Of a stretch of DNA of 64,000 nucleotides, positions 8,307-18,657 are shown one piece after another. The notes below the pieces were generated by a model. That model was not told the DNA's origin. It saw nothing but the letters and a program-made list of their open reading frames with translations, and did no database searches. The DNA is from DATJKD01 sp963834855 (GTDB taxonomy: Bacteria; Pseudomonadota; Gammaproteobacteria; Steroidobacterales; Steroidobacteraceae): positions 186,001 to 250,000 of the forward strand of contig CAWIDH010000027.1 in the NCBI GenBank assembly GCA_963834855.1, written 5' to 3'. Every line of letters begins with the position of its first letter. The stretch's first letter is position 1. The translations under genes and the position numbers were made by a program.

Positions 8307-9893
8307 ATGACACAGGTTCGACTGCGCAGCCGCCTGCGCACCACGTCACACCCATGTTCGCCTCCTGCCCCCACCGCCCGGGTCGTCGCGGTATTTCTGT
8401 CCGCAATACCGTTCATGGGCGCAATGAACGGTGCACGGGCCGCAGACCAAGGGCAGCCCCTGGTCGCGACTACCGCGACTACCGCGACTACCGCGCCTAC
8501 CGCGCAGAGTGCCGCGAAGCAGGCGGCCGTCCGGTCGGTGGAGCGACATCGCCCCGAACTGATCGCACTCTCGGATCAGATCTGGGCCTACGCGGAAACC
8601 GCGCTGCGCGAGCATCGCTCGGCCAAGGCGCTCGCGGGCTACGCGGAGAAGCAGGGGTTTCGCGTCGAGCGCGGGGTCGCGGGCATGCCCACCGCGTTCG
8701 TCGCGTCGTACGGCAGCGGCCGCCCGGTCATCGGCATCATGGGTGAGTACGATGCGCTGCCGGGTCTGTCGCAGAAAGCGCAGACGAGCAAGGCGCCGCT
8801 GGCCCAGGGCGCAGCGGGTCACGGCTGCGGGCACAACCTGTTCGGCGCGGCGAGCCTGGGCGCCGCGCTCGCGATCAAGGAGCAGATCCAGGCCGGCGCG
8901 CTCAAGGGCACGATCCGGTTCTACGGCACGCCCGCGGAGGAGGACGTCGGCGGCAAGACCTACATGGCCCGCGACGGCGTGTTCGACGACGTCGACGTGA
9001 TGCTCGCCTGGCATCCCGGCGATGAGACGCAGGCCGACACGGTGTCGAGCCAGGCGATGGTGGACCTCGCGGTCGAGTTCCGCGGCCGGTCCGCGCACGC
9101 GGCCAACGATCCGTGGAACGGCCGCAGCGCGGTCGACGCGCTCGAGCTCTTCACGCACGGCGTGAACCTGATGCGCGAGCACATCCGGCCGACGTCCCGG
9201 CTGCATTACACGATCGTCTCGGGCGGGGACGTGCCGAATGTCATCCCGGAATACGCGAAGGTGTGGCTGTGGGCGCGCGACTGGGAGCGATCGATCGTGG
9301 AGGACCTGCTCGCACGCGTGCGCAAGCTCGCCGACGGGGCGGCGAGCATGACGGAAACGACCGCGACGGTAACGGTCCAGGCCGGAAGCTGGGAACTGCT
9401 GACGAACCTGGCCGGTGCGCGTCTGCTGAATGCCAACCTCGAGTGGGTCGGTGCTGTGAGCTACACCGACGAGGAGCAGGCGTTCGCGCGCGCGATCCAG
9501 CGCGCCACCGGCGTGCCGGAGCTCGGCATGGACACGCGTACACGGCCGCTCGAGGGACAGGAGCTCGAAGGCGGCTCGACGGACGTGGGCGACGTGAGCT
9601 GGGTCGTGCCGACGCTGCACCTCACCGTCGCGACCGCACCGCAAGGCGCGCCCTGGCACGCGTGGCCGGTGGTCGCCACCGGCGGCATGTCGATCGGCCA
9701 CAAGGGCCTGACGCGCGCCGCGCAGGTGCTGGCAGCGACGATGGTCGACCTGTACGAGCAACCGGAAGCGCTCGCGGCGATTCGCGCGGAGTTCGCCGAG
9801 AAGAGAGGCGACGTCGTGTTCAAGGCTTACCTTCCGGACGGCCCGCCGCCCGTGGCGAGGTATTCCGATGCGGGCGCGCCGTCGGCTCAGTAA
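8307..9893 (+). CDS. exported M20-family amidohydrolase (AbgB-like)
   Basis: A 528-residue M20 metallo-amidohydrolase with an N-terminal export signal (hydrophobic stretch VVAVFLSAIPFMGAMNGARA). It resembles p-aminobenzoyl-glutamate hydrolase subunit B. Metal-site blocks are GEYDALPGL, AAGHGCGHNLFGAASLG, GTPAEEDVGGK and AWHPGDE; the dimerisation-domain block EFRGRSAHAANDPWNGRSA follows. The ATG at 8307 gives the signal peptide; the frame is open back to 8073 but that part overlaps queF. After the signal peptide there is a short Thr/Ala linker encoded by a 9-bp tandem repeat. It probably hydrolyses an amide-linked aromatic or amino-acid conjugate in the periplasm; the substrate is unknown. Confidence 0.88.
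   Translation: MTQVRLRSRLRTTSHPCSPPAPTARVVAVFLSAIPFMGAMNGARAADQGQPLVATTATTATTAPTAQSAAKQAAVRSVERHRPELIALSDQIWAYAETALREHRSAKALAGYAEKQGFRVERGVAGMPTAFVASYGSGRPVIGIMGEYDALPGLSQKAQTSKAPLAQGAAGHGCGHNLFGAASLGAALAIKEQIQAGALKGTIRFYGTPAEEDVGGKTYMARDGVFDDVDVMLAWHPGDETQADTVSSQAMVDLAVEFRGRSAHAANDPWNGRSAVDALELFTHGVNLMREHIRPTSRLHYTIVSGGDVPNVIPEYAKVWLWARDWERSIVEDLLARVRKLADGAASMTETTATVTVQAGSWELLTNLAGARLLNANLEWVGAVSYTDEEQAFARAIQRATGVPELGMDTRTRPLEGQELEGGSTDVGDVSWVVPTLHLTVATAPQGAPWHAWPVVATGGMSIGHKGLTRAAQVLAATMVDLYEQPEALAAIRAEFAEKRGDVVFKAYLPDGPPPVARYSDAGAPSAQ
8468..8503 (+). repeat. 9-bp coding microsatellite, four units
   Basis: GACTACCGC occurs three times in tandem (8468-8494), followed by a degenerate copy GCCTACCGC (8495-8503). 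It encodes the Thr/Ala linker after the signal peptide of the M20 hydrolase. The unit length is a multiple of three, so copy-number change would alter linker length without breaking the frame. Confidence 0.8.
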
Positions 9894-10026
9894 ATCGGCT
9901 CGCAGCCAGAGCGAGGCGAAACGTGGCCCTGAGCCGAATTTTCGGTCAGCTCAGCGCTGCTGTAGATCAAAGAGTTACAGAAGGTTATTGAGAGACAGGC
10001 TGAGACTGTATGCGGCCCTTCCCGGC

Positions 10027-10035
10027 TGCTATAGT
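10027..10035 (+). promoter_or_regulatory. extended -10 element upstream of 4.5S RNA
   Basis: TGCTATAGT (TG at 10027-10028, TATAGT at 10030-10035) fits an extended -10 box; no convincing -35 lies 16-18 bp upstream. Transcription would start near 10042, leaving a leader of about 50 nt to be trimmed from the 4.5S RNA. The same 11-mer TGCTATAGTCG recurs at 16195 upstream of another gene. The gap 9894-10093 holds nothing else I recognise. Confidence 0.45.
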
Positions 10036-10093
10036 CGCCGCCCTCCGAAGCGATCGGCGCTCTCACGGGAGTTCGTCGTTCGAGCTGGCCCAT

Positions 10094-10205
10094 GGTGGCT
10101 CGCGTCGGATCCCTCGCGACGGTTCGCCGTAAACCCCGTCAGGCCCGGAAGGGAGCAGCGGTAGCGGCAGCGCCGGGTGCCGGGGGTATTCTGGCGCGGG
10201 CCGCC
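10094..10205 (+). ncRNA. ffs: 4.5S RNA (signal recognition particle RNA)
   Basis: The SRP RNA that binds Ffh for co-translational targeting of membrane proteins. The invariant domain IV signature GTCAGGCCCGGAAGGGAGCA starts at 10138, with the GGAA tetraloop and asymmetric loop. The ends form a 13-bp helix: 10094-10106 pairs with 10193-10205 with only G-U wobbles. The length of 112 nt matches the bacterial 4.5S form. It sits 35 bp upstream of dnaX and probably shares its transcript. Confidence 0.95.
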
Positions 10206-10240
10206 TCCCTTGTGAGCATCGGCGGAGCACGCATCGGTAC

Positions 10241-11905
10241 ATGAGCTACCTGGTCCTCGCCCGGAAATGGCGTCCACGCACCTTCGACGAGCTCGTCGGG
10301 CAGGATCACGTGCGCCGCGCCCTCACGAACGCGCTCGATTCCGGGCGCATTCACCACGCGTTCCTGTTCACCGGCACGCGCGGCGTCGGCAAGACCACGA
10401 TCGCGCGCATCTTCGCCAAGGCGCTCAACTGCGAGCGGGGCGTGTCCTCGACGCCTTGCGGGGAGTGCGGCGCCTGCCGGGACATCGACGCCGGGCGATT
10501 CGTGGACCTGCTCGAGGTCGACGCGGCCTCGCGCACCAAGGTCGACGATACGCGCGACCTGCTCGAAAACGTCCAGTACGCGCCGGCGCGCGGCCGATAC
10601 AAGGTGTACCTGATCGACGAGGTGCACATGCTCTCGGCGCATTCGTTCAACGCGCTGCTCAAGACGCTCGAGGAGCCGCCTCCGCACGTCAAGTTCCTGC
10701 TCGCGACCACGGACCCGCAGAAACTGCCGGTCACGGTTCTCTCGCGCTGCCTGCAGTTCCACCTGCGCCGCCTGCCGCCGCAGCAGATCGTCGATCGGCT
10801 GACACGCATCGCGCAGGCCGAGCAGGTGGAGTTCGAGCCCGGCGCGCTCAGGGCAATCGCGCGCGGTGCGGAGGGCAGCATGCGCGACGCCCTGTCGCTG
10901 CTCGACCAGGTGCTTGCTTTCGGCGGCGGCCGTGTGGTCGAGGCCGAAGCGCGCTCGTTGCTCGGGACGCTCGACCGGCGGCACGTGGAGGGCATCGTGG
11001 CGGCGCTCGCCGCCGGTGACGGCGCGACCCTGATGCGCTGCGTGGCCGAGCTCGACGAGCGGGCGCCCGACTACACCCAAGCGCTGGGCGAGCTCGCCGG
11101 CGCGCTGCAGCGCATGGCTCTGCTGCAGGCGCTGCCTGAGCTCAAGAGCGACCAGGAAGACGAGGACGAGGCGCTGGCGGCACTCGCGGCCAGGTTCGAA
11201 CCCGAAGACCTGCAACTCGCCTACCAGATCGCGATCATGAGCCGCCGCGATCTGGATTTCGCGCCCGATGCGCGCGGCGGTTTCGAGATGGCGCTGCTGC
11301 GGATGCTGGCGTTCCGTCCGGTAACGGCTGCGGCCGGCGAGGAACCGCGGTCCGTGGACCGCGGTGCCGGTGCGACCGGCCGCACACGGGCCGCGGGGGG
11401 CAGTCGCGACGCTTCGGCAGACGCCGTCGCATCCGGCAGTGCATCGCGCGTACCGGCGGGTGCCGCGGCCGCATCCGGCGATGCGTCGCGCGTGCCGGGA
11501 GGCGCGAGCGATGCGGCAGTCGCTGGCGATCCGGAGTGGATGTCGATCGTGGCAGCGCTCGACCTGCAGGGCCCGGCCCGGCAGCTCGCGAATCATTGCG
11601 TCATGACTGGCCGGACCGGCGACGTCGTCAAGCTCAGGCTCGATGGATCCGGCGAGATGTTCCGCCGGCCGCAGCTCGAGCAGAAGCTCGCACAGGCACT
11701 CGCACAGCACCTCGGCCGCGCCGTGCGGATCGAGATCAGCGTGAGCGACGCCGCGGAGGACACGCCGGCGCGCCGCCAGGCGCAGGCGTCCGACGAGCGG
11801 CTCAGGGCGGCCGAAGAGGCGATCGACGCCGACCCGGCGGTGCGCGCGATGCGCGAGACCTTCGGCGCGACGGTCCAGCCGGGATCCGTCAAGCCGCTCA
11901 ACTGA
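10241..11905 (+). CDS. dnaX: DNA polymerase III subunits gamma/tau
   Basis: Clamp-loader ATPase of the replicative polymerase, 554 residues. The Walker A motif is GTRGVGKTT (residues 45-53), followed by zinc-binding CGECGAC, Walker B DEVHM and the SRC motif. The central part (about residues 355-425) is a low-complexity Ala/Gly/Ser linker with an internal duplication (SGSASRVPAG and SGDASRVPGG), then a tau C-terminal domain. No A-rich slippery heptamer like that of E. coli dnaX is visible, so a separate gamma product by frameshifting is not evident. It starts the dnaX-ybaB-recR unit. Confidence 0.97.
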   Translation: MSYLVLARKWRPRTFDELVGQDHVRRALTNALDSGRIHHAFLFTGTRGVGKTTIARIFAKALNCERGVSSTPCGECGACRDIDAGRFVDLLEVDAASRTKVDDTRDLLENVQYAPARGRYKVYLIDEVHMLSAHSFNALLKTLEEPPPHVKFLLATTDPQKLPVTVLSRCLQFHLRRLPPQQIVDRLTRIAQAEQVEFEPGALRAIARGAEGSMRDALSLLDQVLAFGGGRVVEAEARSLLGTLDRRHVEGIVAALAAGDGATLMRCVAELDERAPDYTQALGELAGALQRMALLQALPELKSDQEDEDEALAALAARFEPEDLQLAYQIAIMSRRDLDFAPDARGGFEMALLRMLAFRPVTAAAGEEPRSVDRGAGATGRTRAAGGSRDASADAVASGSASRVPAGAAAASGDASRVPGGASDAAVAGDPEWMSIVAALDLQGPARQLANHCVMTGRTGDVVKLRLDGSGEMFRRPQLEQKLAQALAQHLGRAVRIEISVSDAAEDTPARRQAQASDERLRAAEEAIDADPAVRAMRETFGATVQPGSVKPLN

Positions 11906-11936
11906 TGATCATGTCCACCGAGGCGAGGCGCGAACG

Positions 11937-12269
11937 ATGACGAAGGGCGGTCTGGGAAATCTGATGAAGCAGGCGCAGGCGATGCAGGCGACCATGCAGA
12001 AGGCTCAGGAGGAGATCGCGGCCATGGAGGTGACCGGCGAGGCCGGGGGCGGCATGGTCAAGGTCACGCTGAACGGTCGCCACGAGGCCAGGCGGGTGCA
12101 GATCGATCCGTCCGTGCCCGCCGACGACCGCGAAATGCTCGAGGACCTGATCGCCGCCGCGATGAATGACGCCGTGCACCGCATCGAGAGCGCGACGCAG
12201 GAGAAGATGTCGTCCCTGATGGGCGGCATGAACCTGCCACCCGGCATCAAGCTGCCGTTCGGCGGCTGA
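11937..12269 (+). CDS. ybaB: YbaB/EbfC family nucleoid-associated protein
   Basis: A 110-residue DNA-binding nucleoid protein that forms tweezer-like dimers. The sequence starts TKGGLGNLMKQAQAMQATMQ, followed by the conserved core VTGEAGGGMVKVTLNG and a Met/Gly-rich tail (MGGMNLPPGIKLPFGG). The position between dnaX and recR is the canonical one; the recR start is 7 bp downstream. Confidence 0.96.
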   Translation: MTKGGLGNLMKQAQAMQATMQKAQEEIAAMEVTGEAGGGMVKVTLNGRHEARRVQIDPSVPADDREMLEDLIAAAMNDAVHRIESATQEKMSSLMGGMNLPPGIKLPFGG

Positions 12270-12276
12270 TCGACCG

Positions 12277-12873
12277 ATGCTCTATCCGCCGACGCTCAGT
12301 CGCCTGATCGAGGCGCTGCGCTGCCTGCCGGGCGTCGGTCCGAAGTCCGCGCAGCGCATGGCGTTCCACCTGCTCGAACGCGAGCGCGACGGCGGGCGCG
12401 AGCTCGCGACGGCCGTGACCGGCGCGATGGACCGGCTGGGACACTGCCGCCGCTGCAGGATGTTCGCCGAGGGCGAGCTCTGCCCGATCTGCGCGGCGGC
12501 GCAGCGCGACCGCAGCCTGCTGTGCGTCGTCGAATCACCGGCCGACGTGGTCGCCATCGAGCAGTCCGCAAGCTATCGCGGCTGCTATTTCGTGCTCATG
12601 GGCCACCTTTCGCCGCTCGATGGCATCGGCCCGAAAGAGATCGGCATCGACGCCTTCGAGCGTCTGCTCGGCGAGGGCGAGGTGCGCGAGGTCATCCTGG
12701 CCACCAACCCGACGGTCGAGGGCGAGGCGACGGCGCATTTCCTGGGCGAGTTCGTCGTGCGTCACGGGCTGCACGCCTCGCGCATCGCCCACGGCGTGCC
12801 CGTCGGCGGTGAGCTCGAATACGTCGATGGCGGCACGCTCGCGCACGCGATCGCCGGCCGCCAGCGGCTCTGA
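12277..12873 (+). CDS. recR: recombination mediator RecR
   Basis: Works with RecF and RecO to load RecA at gaps. The 198-residue protein has the helix-hairpin-helix region LPGVGPKSAQRMAFHLL, the zinc finger CRRCRMF...CPIC, a Toprim domain beginning LLCVVESPADVVAIE, and the C-terminal Walker-B-like block with GVPVGGELEYVDGGTLAHA. The length is normal for the family. It ends one base before the stop codon of the convergent ppsA. Confidence 0.97.
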   Translation: MLYPPTLSRLIEALRCLPGVGPKSAQRMAFHLLERERDGGRELATAVTGAMDRLGHCRRCRMFAEGELCPICAAAQRDRSLLCVVESPADVVAIEQSASYRGCYFVLMGHLSPLDGIGPKEIGIDAFERLLGEGEVREVILATNPTVEGEATAHFLGEFVVRHGLHASRIAHGVPVGGELEYVDGGTLAHAIAGRQRL

Positions 12874-12874
12874 C

Positions 12875-15241
<2,367 letters not shown>

Positions 15242-15313
15242 ACCCGGAGCCTCTTGCTAGCTCAACGCAGGAAATGAAAGACTGGGCGCGCGTTGTGCCG
15301 CTCGGGGGTACTG

Positions 15314-16144
15314 GTGCAGGTGGGCCGCAGGACCATTTTTTTCGTCTCGGACCAGACCGGCGTGTCGGCCGAGACCATGGGGCACAGCCTGCTCACTCAA
15401 TTCGACGGCCTCGAATTCAGACAGGTGACTCTGCCATTTATCTCCACCGTTGACAAGGCAGAGGAAGCCGTGCGTAAGATCAACGCGACCGCGGTTGCCG
15501 ACGGGCTGCGGCCGATCGTCTTCAGCACGCTCGTGCGCGAAGAGCTGCGCACGGTGCTGCTCGGCAGTAACGCGCTGCTGCTCGATTTCTTCGCGGCCTT
15601 CCTCGGCTCGCTCGAGTACGAGCTCGCGGTCAAGTCGTCGCACCGCGAGGGCCGTGCGCACGGCATGGTGGACCTGGCCGCGTATACGACGCGCATCGAC
15701 GCGACGAACTTCGCGCTCGCGGCGGACGACGGCGCCGTGCCCGCGGACTACTCGCGTGCCGACGTGATTCTCGTCGGCGTATCGCGCTCCGGCAAGACGC
15801 CGACCTGCATTTACATGGCGATGCAGTACGGCATCTTCGCCGCGAACTACCCGCTCACCGACGACGACTTCGAAGGCAAGCAGCTCCCGACGCCGCTGCG
15901 CACGGCCACCGCGAAGCTCTTCGGCCTCACGATCGCGCCCGCCCGGCTGCAGCAGATCCGCAACGAGCGGCGGCCCGGCAGCCGCTATGCGTCGCTTTCG
16001 CAATGCGAGTACGAGGTGCGGTCCGCTGAAGGCCTGTTCCAGCGCTTCGGGATCCCGCACCAGAACACGACCGAGTGCTCGATCGAGGAAATCGCGAGCC
16101 GCATCATCGATCGCAAGGGGATCGAGCGCAGACTGCGACCCTGA
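15314..16144 (+). CDS. ppsR: PEP synthase regulatory protein (kinase/pyrophosphorylase)
   Basis: A bifunctional enzyme that phosphorylates PEP synthase with ADP and reactivates it by Pi-dependent dephosphorylation. The opening RRTIFFVSDQTGVSAETMG and the P-loop GVSRSGKTPTCIYMA define the DUF299 family. GTG at 15314 (preceded by GGGGG with 5-bp spacing) or at 15320 is the likely start; a TTG at 15293 would add an unconserved leader. The divergent arrangement with ppsA couples enzyme and regulator. The product is about 276 residues, normal for the family. Confidence 0.95.
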   Translation: MQVGRRTIFFVSDQTGVSAETMGHSLLTQFDGLEFRQVTLPFISTVDKAEEAVRKINATAVADGLRPIVFSTLVREELRTVLLGSNALLLDFFAAFLGSLEYELAVKSSHREGRAHGMVDLAAYTTRIDATNFALAADDGAVPADYSRADVILVGVSRSGKTPTCIYMAMQYGIFAANYPLTDDDFEGKQLPTPLRTATAKLFGLTIAPARLQQIRNERRPGSRYASLSQCEYEVRSAEGLFQRFGIPHQNTTECSIEEIASRIIDRKGIERRLRP

Positions 16145-16194
16145 ATATACGCGCGCCGCGATGTGTCGCGCTTCACGGTTGCGCGAAAACGCTG

Positions 16195-16203
16195 TGCTAT
16201 AGT
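16195..16203 (+). promoter_or_regulatory. extended -10 element right at the DUF1249 start codon
   Basis: TGCTATAGT (16195-16203) ends 6 bp before the ATG at 16210, so the expected transcription start would coincide with the start codon. No Shine-Dalgarno sequence at normal spacing is visible. The 11-mer TGCTATAGTCG is identical to the one upstream of the 4.5S RNA. Confidence 0.4.
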
Positions 16204-16209
16204 CGAAGC

Positions 16210-16701
16210 ATGATCGTCGACAGCCAGTGCGTCACTACGTGGCACGCGCGGCCGGTGAGTTTCGTCAGCCTGATGACGCTGTACGAAAGCAACTACATCG
16301 GCCTGCGGCGGCTTGCGGGTGACGTTCGCCGGCTGTCGGGCGCGCTGCTCTCCAGGGCGCCGGGCGAATGCGACCTGCACCTGACGGTCGTCGAGCACAG
16401 TCGCTACACCTCGATACTGCGGATGACCTACCTGTTCGAGGACGCGTCCGGCGCCGTCGCCGACCCCGATCTCGAGCTGCGCGTCTACCACGACGCGCGC
16501 CTCGCCGAGGTGAGTGCCTGCGGCCGGTGGGTCGTCCATCCCGGGCTGCGGCATGTGCGCTCGACGCTCTCGGCGGCGATGGGCGACAGGTGGCTGCGCA
16601 ACATGCTCCTCAACAAGTGGCTCGACTACTGCACGGATCGCGGGCACGAATTCGTGCGCCACGCGGGGCGTGCGGGTCACTTGCTGCATGAGCCTGTCTG
16701 A
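16210..16701 (+). CDS. DUF1249 (YqiB-like) family protein
   Basis: A 163-residue cytosolic protein of unknown function. Conserved DUF1249 blocks are SLMTLYESNYIGLRRL near the N-terminus, HLTVVEHSRYTSILRMTY, LRVYHDARLAEV and the C-terminal LLNKWLDYCTDRGH. In many gammaproteobacteria this family sits near nudix/phosphodiesterase genes; here it overlaps the following coiled-coil gene by 14 bp, suggesting coupled expression. The frame extends upstream to 16075 but only over ppsR. The transcript may be leaderless (see the -10 element at 16195). Confidence 0.85.
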   Translation: MIVDSQCVTTWHARPVSFVSLMTLYESNYIGLRRLAGDVRRLSGALLSRAPGECDLHLTVVEHSRYTSILRMTYLFEDASGAVADPDLELRVYHDARLAEVSACGRWVVHPGLRHVRSTLSAAMGDRWLRNMLLNKWLDYCTDRGHEFVRHAGRAGHLLHEPV

Positions 16702-17728
16702 CGACTGGCGGAAGCTGATCAGCGCGCTCACCGGCCGCCCGGACTCGGCCGAGGAAGCGCGATTGCTCGCGCTGTTCAACAACCGCGCGGAGCTCAAGAA
16801 GGAACTGAGCGCGCTCGACGACGAGCGTGAGCGGCTGCTCGACCGGCTGAAGCTGCAGGAGGGCTCGACCGTGCGCGTCGAGGAGCAGCTTTCGGGCCTC
16901 GAGCAGTATCTCGGGCGGCCCGGGGAAGGCAACAAGTGCCTGGCGTATTTCCAGCTGCGCAGCGTCTGGCGCTCGGCGTCGCGGCGGCTCGAGCAGTTCG
17001 CGACGGAGCTGGCGCGGCAGCAGAAGGACCGCGAGCGCAGGCAGCAGCTCGCCGACTTCGAGCGCAGCAAGCGCAATCGCCTCGACGAGGTGGACCGGGA
17101 GGTGTACGAGGCGCGGATCCTCGCCGATCAGCTTGCGGGCGAGCAGGCGGCTGAGCGCCAGCGGCAGGACGAGCTGCGCGGATTCTGGAACTACTTCCGG
17201 CGCCGCCGGCTCGGGGAGTCGATCGGGGAACGGCAGACGCGCATCGACGAGGTGCAGACCGCGCTGACCGACCTCGGCGACCGCCGGCACGCCATCGACT
17301 CCGAAGCCCCGCCGGCCTTCGCGGGAATCAGCGTGGAGGGCCGCCGCGCCGTCAACCTGGCGATCATCGCGTTCGCAGAAGCGCTGTGCGAGCGGCTGGC
17401 GCCGTCGAATCTCGCCTGGCTGGCGCGCCAGAGCACGCTGAGCCGCGTCTATGACGCGGATTACGGCGGCGATGCGAAGTGCGCGGCGCTGATGCAGTCC
17501 ACGACGCGCGCGATCCGGGAACTCGATGAGATGCAGGAAGATCTGCCGGATATCAAGCGGCGTACCGACCGCCTCAAGGCCCGGGCTGCCTGGCGCGGGC
17601 CCGGCGATACGATCCCGCTGCAGGAGAGCGTCGGTCCGACGGACACTGGTTCTGCGGTGGCCGCCCGCGGAGCGATCAACGTGCTGCTCGACGAATACTT
17701 CGACGTCCGGAAGCTGATGCTCGACTGA
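16688..17728 (+). CDS. coiled-coil protein of unknown function
   Basis: A 346-residue protein that I do not recognise. It has no signal peptide or membrane segment. Residues of about 25-190 are charged heptad-like helix (ELKKELSALDDERERLLDRL, RRQQLADFERSKRNRLDE), predicted to be coiled coil. The C-terminal part has a mixed composition and ends NVLLDEYFDVRKLMLD. The ATG at 16688 lies within the end of the DUF1249 gene, and the frame and codon use fit a real gene. A structural or adaptor role is possible; nothing in the sequence specifies one. Confidence 0.7.
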   Translation: MSLSDDWRKLISALTGRPDSAEEARLLALFNNRAELKKELSALDDERERLLDRLKLQEGSTVRVEEQLSGLEQYLGRPGEGNKCLAYFQLRSVWRSASRRLEQFATELARQQKDRERRQQLADFERSKRNRLDEVDREVYEARILADQLAGEQAAERQRQDELRGFWNYFRRRRLGESIGERQTRIDEVQTALTDLGDRRHAIDSEAPPAFAGISVEGRRAVNLAIIAFAEALCERLAPSNLAWLARQSTLSRVYDADYGGDAKCAALMQSTTRAIRELDEMQEDLPDIKRRTDRLKARAAWRGPGDTIPLQESVGPTDTGSAVAARGAINVLLDEYFDVRKLMLD

Positions 17729-17774
17729 ATCCGGCCGCAGGCGCCAACGTGCCCGAGCGAACGTACGCGACGCA

Positions 17775-18645
17775 TCACGCCTTTCTCAGCACCAGTACGT
17801 TCCCGAGCAGCGACACCGCGATGCCCGCCCAGGTGAGCGCATGCCAGCGGAAGCCCTCGAACACCGCGGAGACGAAGAGCGCGACGATCGGGACCATGAC
17901 GCCGATGTAGCCCGAGCGCGCGGCGCCGATGCGCCCGAGCAGGGTCAGATAGGCGGCGAAGGCGAGGACCGACCCGAATACCACCAGGTACAGGAGCGAC
18001 AGCACGTACGCAGGCGTCGCCTCGAACGCGAAGCCCTTGCCTGTGCCCCACGTCCAGGCGATCGAGAACAGCGCGCCGTAGAGCATGCCCCACGCCATCG
18101 ACTGCCAGATCGGGATCTTCGCATCGTAGTTGCGGTGCGCGACCACGCTGCCGAGCGTCGAGAACAGCACGGCGAGCGCCGTGTAGAACGCACCGAGCGC
18201 CGGGCTGCTGCCGCTGCGCGAGGCTGCCGAGCTCGGGGGAGAAGACCATCGTGATGCCTGCGATGCCGAGCAGCGATCCGACGGTCATGCGGGCGGTCAT
18301 GGGTGTGCCGAGGAACATGCGCTGGCCGAACATGCCGAGCAGTGGACTCGCGGAGTAGCCGACTGCGACCAGGCCCGACACGATGTGCTGCTCGGCGTAG
18401 TACACGAAGACGTAGGCCGCGCCGAACATCAGCGCGCCCTGCGCGGCGATCCACGCGTGGTCGCGCGCCGAGAACCGCAGCGGCAGGCCCCGCACGAGGC
18501 AGAACGCGAACAACAGGAGCGAGGCGAGCAGGAAGCGGTAGGCGACGCTCGCCTCGGGTTCGACCCGCCCGAGCTGGTAGGTGATCGCGAGCCAGGTCGA
18601 GCCCCAGATCGCGACGGAGGTCGCAAAGAGCCTGAGGTTGCTCAA
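17775..18645 (-). pseudogene. EamA/RhaT-family transporter, frameshifted
   Basis: A drug/metabolite transporter of the ten-helix EamA type. The N-terminal part (from a TTG at 18645) reads MSNLRLFATSVAIWGSTWLA through VGSLLGIAGITMVFSPELGSLA. The rest (ALGAFYTALAVLFSTLG to GIAVSLLGNVLVLRKA) is in another frame. A one-base loss in the GCGCG stretch near 18214-18220 would restore one protein of about 290 residues, with both EamA halves complete. All other sequence is intact, so a sequencing indel is as likely as real inactivation. It is convergent with the coiled-coil gene and lies just downstream of the RND operon. Confidence 0.75.
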
Positions 18646-18657
18646 GCGCTAGGGAAC

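Noticed and set aside
8468..8503. CRISPR-like short repeats
   Set aside because: Contiguous 9-bp units without spacers inside a coding sequence; it is a microsatellite. No CRISPR array was seen anywhere in the window.
10241..11905. Programmed frameshift in dnaX producing gamma
   Set aside because: No A-rich slippery heptamer with downstream stem-loop was found by eye.
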